Assembly (NCBI GenBank): GCA_035998445.1
Contig: DASYHQ010000061.1
Location: 186,001-250,000, forward strand
Reading direction: 5' to 3'
DNA: 64,000 nt
Origin: Tepidisphaeraceae bacterium
GTDB taxonomy: Bacteria; Planctomycetota; Phycisphaerae; Tepidisphaerales; Tepidisphaeraceae
Made by a program: the position numbers and the translations under genes. The notes beneath the pieces are model-generated. The model worked only from the letters and a program-made list of their open reading frames with translations, made no database searches and was not told the DNA's origin. Within the stretch, counting starts at the first letter, position 1. Every line of letters begins with the position of its first letter. Below are positions 42,077 through 50,211 of the stretch, one piece after another.

Positions 42077-42335
42077 CGTCGCTGCCCTCCTTCGGTTCGT
42101 CTGCTGCCGGTGGGGGCGTGAAGCAGATGCGCGGGTGGACGCAAACGTGCGGGTGGACGTACGAATCGTCCGGCCCGGTGGCGTCGGCGGTCGCTAAACA
42201 CCAAAACGTGGCGGTGGAGATGTAGCCGGCGTCGAAATCCACCGACGGCGAGTACGTCACCCCCGGCGTCCCCTTCGACCGCAGCCGGCGGCAAACGGTG
42301 GGGCGCTGCGAATCTGGTAGCGAAGGCAATTGCAT
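42066..42335 (-). CDS. Small Cys-containing protein in the molybdenum hydroxylase operon
   Basis: An 89-residue protein starting MQLPSLPDSQRPTVCRRLRS. Four cysteines (C15, C46, C65, C71) and three His suggest metal binding. The ATG at 42335 is preferred; a GTG at 42344 adds three residues. It overlaps the XdhC start by 11 bp, so it is very likely expressed. A family-1 repeat ends only 8 bp upstream of the ATG, where a ribosome binding site should be, and none is obvious. Similar small proteins probably occur beside such operons in other planctomycetes, but I cannot confirm this. Function unknown; a role in Fe-S or cofactor handling is a guess. Confidence 0.6.
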   Translation of the reverse strand: MQLPSLPDSQRPTVCRRLRSKGTPGVTYSPSVDFDAGYISTATFWCLATADATGPDDSYVHPHVCVHPRICFTPPPAADEPKEGSDDAA

Positions 42336-42343
42336 CTTCGGCA

Positions 42344-42482
42344 CGTAGCATGGGCGTCTCGCCCATGACTGTGGACGGGACGAACAATAGCATTGATGGC
42401 AGACCGCTTCGACCGGGGCGGTCAGAACAAAAACCAGCTTCCGGCGTCATCGCGGTCATGGGCGAGACGCCCATGCTACGGT
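42344..42482. repeat. Family-1 palindromic element, copy 6 (139 bp), inside an operon
   Basis: Ends gtagcatgggcgtctcgcc and catgggcgagacgcccatg followed by ctac. It fills the whole gap between the FAD-subunit stop (42487) and the small Cys gene start (42335). Transcription of the operon must cross it, so the RNA would carry its hairpins. Confidence 0.82.
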
Positions 42483-42486
42483 CCAT

Positions 42487-43476
42487 TCACGCCATCTCCG
42501 CCGCCTTCAGAATCGTCCGGCGAACGACCGTCTCCAGCAGCGCCACCTTATACCCGTTCTTAGACAACGGCGTCGCGCCCTGCACCGCCGCGGTGGCGGC
42601 CCGGCGGGCGAGGTCTTCGGTGATCGGGTGGCCGACCAGCATTTCCTCGGCGGCCGTCGCGTGCCGGGGCACGGGCGCGACCCAGCCCATCACGATCGAA
42701 CAGCTGCCAACCTTGTCGCCGTCCATCACCATCACCACCGCGACATCGCAGATGGGCCAGTCGTAACTCTCCCGCTCGGTCTGCTTGTGATACGCCGCCT
42801 TCGCACCGGCAGGCAGCGATGGTACGAGCACGCGCGTCAGCACCTCGCCCGGCTCGATCTTCGCATCCACCGGCCGTTGCATGTCGGGTGGCAGGAAGAA
42901 GTCGGTCAGCTTCACGCTGCGCGTCTTGCCGTCACCGTCCGTCAGTTCGACACCGGCATCGTACGCCACGAGCGCGGTCGCGGGCGTGCTGGCCTGCACC
43001 ATGGCGGTCTCGTTATTGTCGAAGATCGCGTGATACTGGTTCTGCCCGGCCTTCACGCGTTCCAGCGCATCGCCTTCCACGTTGTGGAAGTGGTCGTGCC
43101 GGTAGTACCAGCAGCGCGGCTTCTGCAGCAGGTTGCCACCGATCGTCGCCGCGTTGCGTACCTGCGGTGTGGCGGCATGACCGGCGGCTTCGGCGAGCGC
43201 GACGTATTGCTGGCGGATCTGCGGGTCGTTGTCGATGCGATGCAGCGTGACGAGCGCGCCGAGCGACAGGCCGTCTTTGTCGACCTTGATGTCGCGCAGG
43301 CCGTCGATCGTCTTCAGGTTGATCAACCGCGCCGGCGCGATCACGCCTTCCTTCATCAGGTCCAGCAGATCCATGCCGCCCGCCTTGGCCATCACGAGCC
43401 GGTCCGGCTTCGTCTCCGCCAGCAGGTTGGCGGCCTGCTGCACCGACTTGGCGTCGACCCATTCGAAGGTTTGCAT
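42487..43476 (-). CDS. FAD-binding subunit of a xanthine-dehydrogenase-family oxidoreductase (PaoB-like)
   Basis: A 329-residue FAD-binding (CoxM/PaoB-type) subunit passing electrons from the Fe-S clusters to an acceptor. The FAD-binding region includes KAGGMDLLDLMKEGV and TIGGNLLQKPRCWYY. In E. coli PaoB the loop after this point has extra cysteines for a [4Fe-4S] cluster; here only one Cys (in RCWYY) is seen, so that cluster should be missing. The C-terminal CO dehydrogenase flavoprotein domain (about 225-329) is complete. The gene lies 21 bp after the Mo subunit gene. A cytoplasmic-type sequence; export would need the Tat-tagged partner. Confidence 0.87.
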   Translation of the reverse strand: MQTFEWVDAKSVQQAANLLAETKPDRLVMAKAGGMDLLDLMKEGVIAPARLINLKTIDGLRDIKVDKDGLSLGALVTLHRIDNDPQIRQQYVALAEAAGHAATPQVRNAATIGGNLLQKPRCWYYRHDHFHNVEGDALERVKAGQNQYHAIFDNNETAMVQASTPATALVAYDAGVELTDGDGKTRSVKLTDFFLPPDMQRPVDAKIEPGEVLTRVLVPSLPAGAKAAYHKQTERESYDWPICDVAVVMVMDGDKVGSCSIVMGWVAPVPRHATAAEEMLVGHPITEDLARRAATAAVQGATPLSKNGYKVALLETVVRRTILKAAEMA

Positions 43477-43497
43477 GTGATATCCTTTCGGCGCTAC

Positions 43498-46017
43498 TTA
43501 AGCTTTCAATGCCGCCAGCACGTTGGCCGGGTTCATGGGCATCGTGCGGATGCGCTTGCCGGTGGCGTTGAAGAACGCGTTGCCGATCGCCGCCGTCACG
43601 GCGACGTTGCTGGCCTCGGCGATGCCGCGGGCGTCGGTGGACGATTGGGCGCCCAGTTGTTCCAGCACCACGACGTCGATCTGCGGCATCTCGCGCGAGC
43701 CGACGATCTTGTACTGGTCCACGTTGGCGTTCAGCTGATGGCCACTGCCGGGATCTAGAATGCGGTCTTCATAGATCGCGTAGCTGATGCCCTGGATCAC
43801 GCCGCCTTCAATCTGGCTTCGCACCAGCATCGGGTTGATCGGCCGGCCGCAATCGTGGACCGCAACGATGCGGTTCACCTTGATGACGCCCGTTTCGGTA
43901 TCCACGGTGATGTCGGCGAACTGCACACCGCCCAGGCCGTGCTTGCTGATCGATGTGGAGCCCTTGATCGCAAAGCCTTCGTAATCGTCGCGCCGGCCGG
44001 CCATCGTGGTGATCTCACCGAAGCGGGCCTTCTTCGCGGCCTCTTTCAGTGGCACGGCACTGGAATTGTCGCCGCGCAACATGGCCTTACCGTCGGCGAA
44101 GATGATGTCGTCGGGATTGGCGTCCTTGAACACCGGCCCCGCGAGTTTGGCGGCCAGCTCGCGGGCGGCCTTGTACGCGGCGTTGCGGGCGGCGGGGGTG
44201 ACGGAGCTGGTGACCTGGCTGCCGCCCGACGGTGGGCCGAACGGGAACCGCGTGTCGCCGATGTACACGCCGATCTCCTCGGGTTTCAGGCCGAACTCCT
44301 CGGCCACGGTTTGCGCCATCACGGTGCGCGTGCCGGTGCCGATGTCCTGCGTGCTGTTGTAGATCGCCACCGAACCGTCGTCGCTCACGCGCACCTCGAC
44401 GTTCGTGCGCGTGTTGATCAGGTACAGCCACTGCGACTGCGCGAAGCCCATGCCGCGCTTGATCGGCCCCGCGTCGCTGCCGGCCGGCTTGCGATTGGCC
44501 CAGCCGATGCGCTCGGCGCCCACCTTGCGCTCGTGGGCGCGGGCGAACATGTCATCGGTCGGGTCGGTGTCGATCTTCTCGCGGTACGCCAGCGGATCAA
44601 TCCCGATCTCGTGGGCAACCTCGTCGATCACCTGTTCCAGCGAGAAGATGCCCTGCGCCTGCCCAGGCGCGCGGAACGCCGCACAGGGACCGGCATTGGT
44701 GAAGACGTCGTACTGCTCGGTGTGCACGTTCTGGCAGGGGTAAAGCGAGCTGTAGCAAAAGCCGATGCCCGCGCCACCGGCCACGCCACCGGTGCCATGG
44801 CTGACGACGTGGATCGCCGTCAGCGTGCCGTCCTTCTTGGCGCCGATCTTCACCTTCTGGTAGCTGCTGGGTCGATTGCCGGCCGAGGTGTGTTCCTCGC
44901 GGCGGTCGAGCATCATGCGTACCGGCGCTTTGGCTTTCCGCGACAAGTGGATCGCGAGCAAGCCGAAGTTATTGATGCCGTACTTGGCGCCGAAGCCGCC
45001 CCCGATGTAGTCGCTGATGACGCGGATCTTGCTCTTGGGCAAATCGAAGTGCTCGGCCGCCTCGTCGCGCACGCTGTTGGTGTGCTGGGTGCTGGCGTAG
45101 ATCGTCAAACCGTCACTGCGCCAGTCGGCGACCAGGCCGTGGGTCTCCATCGGCACGTGCGTCTGCACCTGCGTGCGGAACTCGCCTTGCACGATCACGT
45201 CCGCCTCGTCGAAGCCCTTGGCCGTGTCGCCGCTGGGCTTGGAACCGCGCTCGCCCATGTTCGGCCCGCGCACGTTGCCGTTCTGCGGCAGGCCCTTGGG
45301 CGCTCCACCCCCACCGGCGGTCGAGGGTTGCTCGACCGGGCCGGGGAAGACGACCGGCGAACCTTCCTTCATCGCGGCGTCCAGATCGGTCACGTGCGGC
45401 AACTGCTCGTACTCGATCTTCACCAGCTTCGCTGCTTCTTCGGCGGCGCGGGCACTCGTGGCGGCGACGGCGGCGATGGGCTGGCCGGCGTAGCGCACGG
45501 TGGGGTACTTGTTGCCCGCGTCGGCCTTGGGGTCGCGCAGCTGCGCGGTCTGCAGCACGCGCTCCAGCACGTGCACCGCCTTCACGCCGGGATGCTTCTC
45601 CGCCGCCGACGTGTCGACCGACAGCACCTTCGCGTGCGGCCACGGGCTCACCACCCGCCGGGCCCACAGCATGCCGGGCAACTGGATGTCGAACGTGTAC
45701 TTGGCCTTGCCCGTCACCTTCGCGACCGCGTCCAGCCGTGGCACCGATTTGCCGATCGACTTCAGCGTCGCGTTCTCCCCCAGCGGTGGGGGCTCGTCCA
45801 TCGGCACGCGGCGCGTGACCTGCTTCATGTCGGTGCCGACGATGCCGTACGTCATCTGCTGCTCGCGCAGCGCGGCCTGTGGGTTGGCCTTTTGAGTTGT
45901 CGGTTGCGTCGCCGCCTTGCCACCGGCGGGCTGTTGGGCCTCGCCCTTGGCTTGGTCGGACGATTCCGTGTCCCCCGGCTTCTGCGTCGCGGCGCCCTTT
46001 GCGTCCTCGTCGGCCAT
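43498..46017 (-). CDS. Molybdopterin-binding subunit of a xanthine-dehydrogenase-family oxidoreductase (PaoC-like)
   Basis: An 839-residue catalytic subunit. After a low-complexity Ala/Gln/Lys/Thr N-terminal extension (about 60 residues) comes the CO_dehydrogenase-type N-terminal domain (GKSVPRLDAVAKVTGKAKYT), then the Mo-binding parts: GGGFGAKYG, FRAPGQAQG and the base-catalyst Glu in GIAEASN near the C-terminus. Substrate-defining residues do not allow naming purine or aldehyde; context resembles E. coli PaoABC aldehyde oxidase. The ATG at 46017 overlaps the stop of the Fe-S subunit gene, and a GTG one codon earlier is less likely. A Tat signal is absent, so it probably hitchhikes with the Fe-S subunit. 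Confidence 0.9.
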   Translation of the reverse strand: MADEDAKGAATQKPGDTESSDQAKGEAQQPAGGKAATQPTTQKANPQAALREQQMTYGIVGTDMKQVTRRVPMDEPPPLGENATLKSIGKSVPRLDAVAKVTGKAKYTFDIQLPGMLWARRVVSPWPHAKVLSVDTSAAEKHPGVKAVHVLERVLQTAQLRDPKADAGNKYPTVRYAGQPIAAVAATSARAAEEAAKLVKIEYEQLPHVTDLDAAMKEGSPVVFPGPVEQPSTAGGGGAPKGLPQNGNVRGPNMGERGSKPSGDTAKGFDEADVIVQGEFRTQVQTHVPMETHGLVADWRSDGLTIYASTQHTNSVRDEAAEHFDLPKSKIRVISDYIGGGFGAKYGINNFGLLAIHLSRKAKAPVRMMLDRREEHTSAGNRPSSYQKVKIGAKKDGTLTAIHVVSHGTGGVAGGAGIGFCYSSLYPCQNVHTEQYDVFTNAGPCAAFRAPGQAQGIFSLEQVIDEVAHEIGIDPLAYREKIDTDPTDDMFARAHERKVGAERIGWANRKPAGSDAGPIKRGMGFAQSQWLYLINTRTNVEVRVSDDGSVAIYNSTQDIGTGTRTVMAQTVAEEFGLKPEEIGVYIGDTRFPFGPPSGGSQVTSSVTPAARNAAYKAARELAAKLAGPVFKDANPDDIIFADGKAMLRGDNSSAVPLKEAAKKARFGEITTMAGRRDDYEGFAIKGSTSISKHGLGGVQFADITVDTETGVIKVNRIVAVHDCGRPINPMLVRSQIEGGVIQGISYAIYEDRILDPGSGHQLNANVDQYKIVGSREMPQIDVVVLEQLGAQSSTDARGIAEASNVAVTAAIGNAFFNATGKRIRTMPMNPANVLAALKA

Positions 46018-46634
46018 CACTCACCCACCTTTCGCCCGGCGACCGACAGGGTCGCGTTGAAGATGTTCTGGTACGTGCCGCACCGGCACAGGTGGCCGCT
46101 GATCGCGCCCTTCACCTGATCCAGATCCGGGTTCGGATTGCGATTGAGCAGGGCAGCGCAGCTCATGACCATGCCCGGCGTGCAGAAGCCGCACTGCAGC
46201 GCATCGTGCTCGATGAACGCCTGCTGCACGGGGTGCAATTGGTCCTCGCGCGCCAGTCCTTCAATGGTCGTCACCTCGCGGCCGCGCGCGTCCAGGGCCA
46301 GCGTCATGCAGCTGCTGGCCGGCTCGCCGTCCAACCAGACTGTGCAGGCCGAGCAGGCGCCGCGGTCGCAACCGACCTTGGTGCCCGTAAGGCCGAGCTC
46401 GTCGCGAATGACTTGGACTAAGGTGGTGGCCGGGTCGACCGTCACATTGGCCGTCTGACCGTTGATGGTGAGCTGCATCGGTACCGCGCCGGGTCCCAGC
46501 ACTTTGGCGCTGCCGGCTATGGCGCTTTCCTCGGCCGCGCGGGCCAAGCCTGAGTCGAGCAGCGCCGTGGTGATGGCCGACGCGCCGGCCCCTTTGAAAA
46601 AGGCCCGTCGCGAGACGCCGGATCGTTCGGCCAT
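46017..46634 (-). CDS. Tat-exported [2Fe-2S] subunit of a molybdenum hydroxylase (PaoA-like)
   Basis: A 205-residue electron-transfer subunit with a twin-arginine signal (SRRAFFKGAGASAITTAL, residues 9-26), then two [2Fe-2S] domains: a plant-type ferredoxin domain with GCDRGACSAC and C near 114, and a C-terminal helical domain with CGFCTPGM and CRCG. Cofactor-loaded complex is predicted to be exported to the periplasm. The ATG at 46634 is preceded by aaggag, a good ribosome binding site; the longer frame to 46652 is unnecessary. First gene of the operon that continues to 40369; its promoter should lie in 46640-46800. Confidence 0.92.
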   Translation of the reverse strand: MAERSGVSRRAFFKGAGASAITTALLDSGLARAAEESAIAGSAKVLGPGAVPMQLTINGQTANVTVDPATTLVQVIRDELGLTGTKVGCDRGACSACTVWLDGEPASSCMTLALDARGREVTTIEGLAREDQLHPVQQAFIEHDALQCGFCTPGMVMSCAALLNRNPNPDLDQVKGAISGHLCRCGTYQNIFNATLSVAGRKVGE

Positions 46635-46814
46635 GGTGACGCTCCTTCGCAAGCAGTTATGCGTTGAACGCGACTCGACGCGGTCGAGTTACAGACAAAC
46701 GTGAAATTATCCGAAGCTGCGCGCGCGACGACATGCGTGGATCGCGATCGCACCTGCTAAGCATTGGCGCGCCGTCGGCGGCAGTCAACGCTATTTCGAA
46801 ATGGATCGCTCACT

Positions 46815-46936
46815 CCGGCCCCTCTCCCGGTACTCCGGGGGAGGCTGGGTGGGGGCGATTTCGAACGGCTGACGGCTCAAAGAGAACAAAATCACCCTCA
46901 CCCAACCTCTCACATGCGTACATGGGAGAGGGGCCA
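46815..46936. repeat. Family-2 palindromic element, copy 3
   Basis: Left half ccggcccctctcccggtact with ggggaggctgggtgggggcg; right half aaatcaccctcacccaacct with cacatgcgtacatgggagag. It is the main content of the 338-bp gap between the molybdenum hydroxylase start and the AraC-type gene stop. No gene is seen in that gap. Confidence 0.75.
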
Positions 46937-46972
46937 GAACTTGATCTCGGTACGTATGGCGTGCGTCACGCT

Positions 46973-47800
46973 TCACCGTACGCCGTTCGTCGACCGGTTG
47001 CGCAACTGCGACGGCGCAACGCCAAAGCAGGCCTTGAAGTGCTTCGAGAAATAGAACGGATCGTCGTACCCCACGCGCCGGCCGATTTGGCCGACCGCCT
47101 CGTCGGTCCCGCGCAACAGCGCCGCGGCGGCGTGCAGGCGGCGGTGGATAAGGTAGGCCATGGGCGAGGCGCCGAAGTGCCGGCCGAATTCCGTACAAAG
47201 GTGGCCACGCGACAGGTTGGCCATTTCGGCCAGAGCGGCCAGCGTGATGCGCTGCTCGTAATGCGTGTCGATGTGTTGCTTCACGCGCGATAGCCCCTCG
47301 GGCGTTTGCCGTCGCGCGGGGGCGCGTTCACCCCGAACGGCCTCGCGGATGAAGTTCTCCAGCAGGTTGCGCAGCACGATGAAGTCGGGCGCGTGCGGGC
47401 CGTTGATCTCCTCGTACATCGCCAGCAGGTAGTTCTCCAGAGGCGACGGGTCGCGCAGGCGCACGATGCGCTCGCGATCGCCACCCGCACCAGCCAAATG
47501 CCGGGAAACGACGTTCCCATCGCAGTGGATCCACGAGTGCCGCCATCGCCGATCGATGTTGCCATAGTGGTGCGCCGCTGCGCTGGGCCACAACGCAACG
47601 CTGGGCCCGCCAACTCGGCGGCGAGCGTTGGCCGGGCCTAGTTCCACGTCGTCGTAGAACAGCATGAACAACCGGTCACCGGTGCCGGCGGGGCGCTCGA
47701 TGAACGACGGTGGCATTGTCTCGTTGATGCCGATGCCGCGAATCTCCAGTCCCGGCCCGCGGTACCAGGGTTGGCTTTGAAGATGGCGGATGGAGAGCAT
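46973..47800 (-). CDS. AraC-family transcriptional regulator
   Basis: A 275-residue regulator with an N-terminal cupin-like sensing domain (about 1-150) and a C-terminal AraC double helix-turn-helix (about 170-270): HYEQRITLAALAEMANLSRG, HLCTEFGRHFGASPMAYLIH and the final VGYDDPFYFSKHFKACFG, which is the AraC signature. It is divergent from the GH172-type gene, with 76 bp between the starts, and therefore probably controls it in response to a sugar ligand. The cupin part is too diverged to name the ligand. Confidence 0.88.
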   Translation of the reverse strand: MLSIRHLQSQPWYRGPGLEIRGIGINETMPPSFIERPAGTGDRLFMLFYDDVELGPANARRRVGGPSVALWPSAAAHHYGNIDRRWRHSWIHCDGNVVSRHLAGAGGDRERIVRLRDPSPLENYLLAMYEEINGPHAPDFIVLRNLLENFIREAVRGERAPARRQTPEGLSRVKQHIDTHYEQRITLAALAEMANLSRGHLCTEFGRHFGASPMAYLIHRRLHAAAALLRGTDEAVGQIGRRVGYDDPFYFSKHFKACFGVAPSQLRNRSTNGVR

Positions 47801-47876
47801 GTCGCCGGAAGATCGTACAAAGAATCGTCAATCGGCTCCATTCTGGTGCGTGGGGCAGTTCGATAAGCTGACCGGC

Positions 47877-48956
47877 ATGAAATTCAACGGTCTTGGCATG
47901 AACCTCGGGAACCTGTCGCAACTGTCTGACGCGAAGACGCGCTCGATCAGCCCGGAGAACTTTACCGGCGAGAAGGGCAAGGGTGGCATGGCCACCGAGG
48001 GCACCGGCGCCAACTGCGCCCGCGACCTTGGCCAGGGGTGGAAGATCTCGCCGTCGATCACGATCAAGGCTGGCGAGGAGCGTGTGCTGGCCGACATTTC
48101 GGGCAGCGGGGCGATCCAGCAAATATGGATGACCCCGACGGGCAACTGGCGCATGAGCATCCTGCGCATTTACTGGGACGACCAGGAACAGCCGTCGGTG
48201 GAATGCCCGGTCGGCGACTTCTTCGCGTGCGGCTGGGGGCAGTATGCGCCGCTCAGCTCGCTGGCGGTCTGCGTGAATCCGGGTAGCGCGTTTAACTGCT
48301 ATTGGGAGATGCCGTTCCGCAAGCGCTGCCGCATCACGATGACCAACATCGCCGCCGACGACATGCGGCTGTATTACCAGATCAACTACACGCTGACCGA
48401 CGTCCCCGAAACGTGCGCCTACTTCCACGCGCAGTTCCGCCGGGTGAACCCGCTGCCGTACAAGGAGGTTTATACGATCCTGGACGGCGTGCAGGGCAAG
48501 GGGCAGTACGTGGGCACCTACATGGCGTGGGGCGTGAACAACAACGGCTGGTGGGGCGAGGGGGAAATTAAGTTCTTCATGGACGGCGACAAGGACTACC
48601 CCACCATCTGCGGCACCGGCACCGAAGACTACTTCTGCGGCAGCTACAACTTCGAGAACCAGGTGACCAAGCAGTACCAGGAGTTCACCACTGCCTACGC
48701 CGGCCTTTCGCAGGTTATTCGACCGGACGGCGTCTACAAGAGCCAGACGCGCTTCGGCATGTATCGCTGGCACATCACCGACCCCGTTCGCTTCGAGACG
48801 GACCTGAAGGTGACCATGCAAGCCCTTGGCTGGCGATCGGGTGGCCGTTATCTGCCGCTGCAGGATGACATCGCGTCGGTCGCCTACTGGTACCAGACGC
48901 TGCCGGCGGCGCCGTTCCCGAAGCTGCCGGATAAGGATTCCCTCGAGATCCTGTAG
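47877..48956 (+). CDS. DUF2961 protein (glycoside hydrolase family 172)
   Basis: A 359-residue DUF2961 protein. This family includes GH172 enzymes such as difructose-anhydride and alpha-D-fructofuranosidase or arabinofuranosidase enzymes. Recognisable stretches are ISGSGAIQQIWMTPTGNWRM, FACGWGQYAPL, FNCYWEMPFRKRCRI and the active-site-like CGTGTEDYFCGS. The Glu in GTEDYF is a probable catalytic residue. No signal peptide is seen. The open frame begins at 47790, but MKFNGLGMNLGNLSQ at 47877 matches the usual start. It is paired with the divergent AraC-type regulator and followed by an aldo/keto reductase, suggesting sugar catabolism. Substrate unknown. Confidence 0.85.
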   Translation: MKFNGLGMNLGNLSQLSDAKTRSISPENFTGEKGKGGMATEGTGANCARDLGQGWKISPSITIKAGEERVLADISGSGAIQQIWMTPTGNWRMSILRIYWDDQEQPSVECPVGDFFACGWGQYAPLSSLAVCVNPGSAFNCYWEMPFRKRCRITMTNIAADDMRLYYQINYTLTDVPETCAYFHAQFRRVNPLPYKEVYTILDGVQGKGQYVGTYMAWGVNNNGWWGEGEIKFFMDGDKDYPTICGTGTEDYFCGSYNFENQVTKQYQEFTTAYAGLSQVIRPDGVYKSQTRFGMYRWHITDPVRFETDLKVTMQALGWRSGGRYLPLQDDIASVAYWYQTLPAAPFPKLPDKDSLEIL

Positions 48957-49043
48957 CGCCGGTAGTGCAGGCAGAGCCGCATCTGATGACACGAACCGCT
49001 CTATGCCTAAGATGCTCCGCGGCACGCCGTTACAGGAGCATCG

Positions 49044-50033
49044 ATGATGGATTACGTTCGTGTTGGTAAGACCGGCCTCAAAGTCTCCCGTCTCTGTCTG
49101 GGTTGCATGAGCTTTGGCGTGCCCGAGCGCGGGGCGCACCCGTGGACGATGAACGAGGAGCAGAGCCGGCCGTTCATCAAGGCGGCGCTAGAGGCGGGCA
49201 TCAACTTCTTCGACACGGCCAACGTCTACTCGGACGGCACGAGCGAGGAAATCACCGGCCGGGCGCTGCGCGACTTCGCCAAGCGCGAGGAATACGTGTT
49301 GGCGACAAAGGTGCACGGGCGAATGGGTCCTGGCCCCAACGGCGCGGGGTTGTCGCGCAAGGCCATCATGAGCCAGATCGATGCCAGCCTGACCCGGCTG
49401 GGGACGGATTACGTCGACCTGTATCAGATCCACCGCTGGGACTACGACACGCCGATCGAGGAGACGCTGCTGGCGCTGCACGACGTGGTGCGGGCAGGCA
49501 AGGCGCGGTACATCGGCGCGTCGTCGATGCACGCGTGGCAGTTTGCCAAGTCGATATACCTGGCCGACCGGAACGGGTGGACGCGGTTCGCGTCGATGCA
49601 GAACCACTACAACCTGCTGTATCGCGAGGAAGAGCGCGAGATGATGGGCCTGTGCGCCGCCGAGGGCATCGGCGTGCTGCCGTGGAGCCCGCTGGCGCGC
49701 GGGAAGCTATCGCGCCCGTGGGACCAGCGCGCCGCCACCGACCGCGCCAGTGGCGACGAATTTGGCAAGACGCTTTACAACGAGCCCGGCGGCGCGACCG
49801 AGACCATCGTGGGCCGCGTGGGGGAGATCGCCAAGGCCCGCGGGGTGTCGCAGTCGCAGGTGGCGCTGGCGTGGATGCTGACCAAGTCGTACGTCACGTC
49901 GCCGATCATTGGGACGACCAAGCCGCATCATCTGGACGATGCGCTGGGGGCATTGTCGCTCGCGCTGACGCCGGATGAGGTGAAGCGGCTGGAAGAGCCG
50001 TACCAGCCGCAACGGGTGCTGGGGTTCGCGTAA
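49044..50033 (+). CDS. Aldo/keto reductase
   Basis: A 329-residue (or 328, if the second ATG at 49047 is used) NADPH-dependent aldo/keto reductase. The catalytic tetrad is visible: Asp in FFDTANVYSDG, Tyr in the same motif, Lys in LATKVHG and His in YQIHRWDY. The barrel ends with the cofactor segment SPIIGTTKPHHLDDALGAL. It resembles the YghZ/Gcy subgroup that reduces sugar aldehydes and methylglyoxal. A strong ribosome binding site (caggag) lies 7-12 bases upstream. It follows the GH172-type gene by 88 bp on the same strand, possibly in the same transcript. Substrate unknown. Confidence 0.9.
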   Translation: MMDYVRVGKTGLKVSRLCLGCMSFGVPERGAHPWTMNEEQSRPFIKAALEAGINFFDTANVYSDGTSEEITGRALRDFAKREEYVLATKVHGRMGPGPNGAGLSRKAIMSQIDASLTRLGTDYVDLYQIHRWDYDTPIEETLLALHDVVRAGKARYIGASSMHAWQFAKSIYLADRNGWTRFASMQNHYNLLYREEEREMMGLCAAEGIGVLPWSPLARGKLSRPWDQRAATDRASGDEFGKTLYNEPGGATETIVGRVGEIAKARGVSQSQVALAWMLTKSYVTSPIIGTTKPHHLDDALGALSLALTPDEVKRLEEPYQPQRVLGFA

Positions 50034-50036
50034 GCC

Positions 50037-50090
50037 GCTCCGGCCCCTCTCCCGGTACGCCGGAAGCGGCTGGGTGAGGGTGATTTCGTA
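50037..50090. repeat. Family-2 half element
   Basis: ccggcccctctcccggtacg with ggctgggtgagggtgatttc, matching the left half of the complete elements. The right half is missing. It follows the stop codon of the aldo/keto reductase gene by four bases. Confidence 0.65.
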
Positions 50091-50127
50091 TTGGCCTACG
50101 CAATATATCGAAGGATACTGCTGCTAC

Positions 50128-50211
50128 TCGTCATCCTGAGGTACTCCGAAGGATCTCCCCCCGTATTCGCCTCGGGAAGAAGAGATCCTTCGGAGTACCT
50201 CAGGATGACGA
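50128..50211. repeat. Perfect 29-bp inverted repeat (family 3) carrying a stop codon
   Basis: Arms 50128-50156 and 50183-50211 are perfect complements beginning tcgtcatcctgaggtactcc. The same module, less perfect, forms the core of the giant palindrome at 30223-30620. The TGA of the minus-strand phosphatase gene (50200-50202) lies inside the right arm. Confidence 0.85.

Noticed and set aside
43855-46119. A 754-residue open frame on the plus strand opposite the molybdenum subunit gene
   Set aside because: It is antisense to a clearly conserved gene, and its residue pattern (His/Arg/Ala-rich) is typical of a GC-rich shadow frame.
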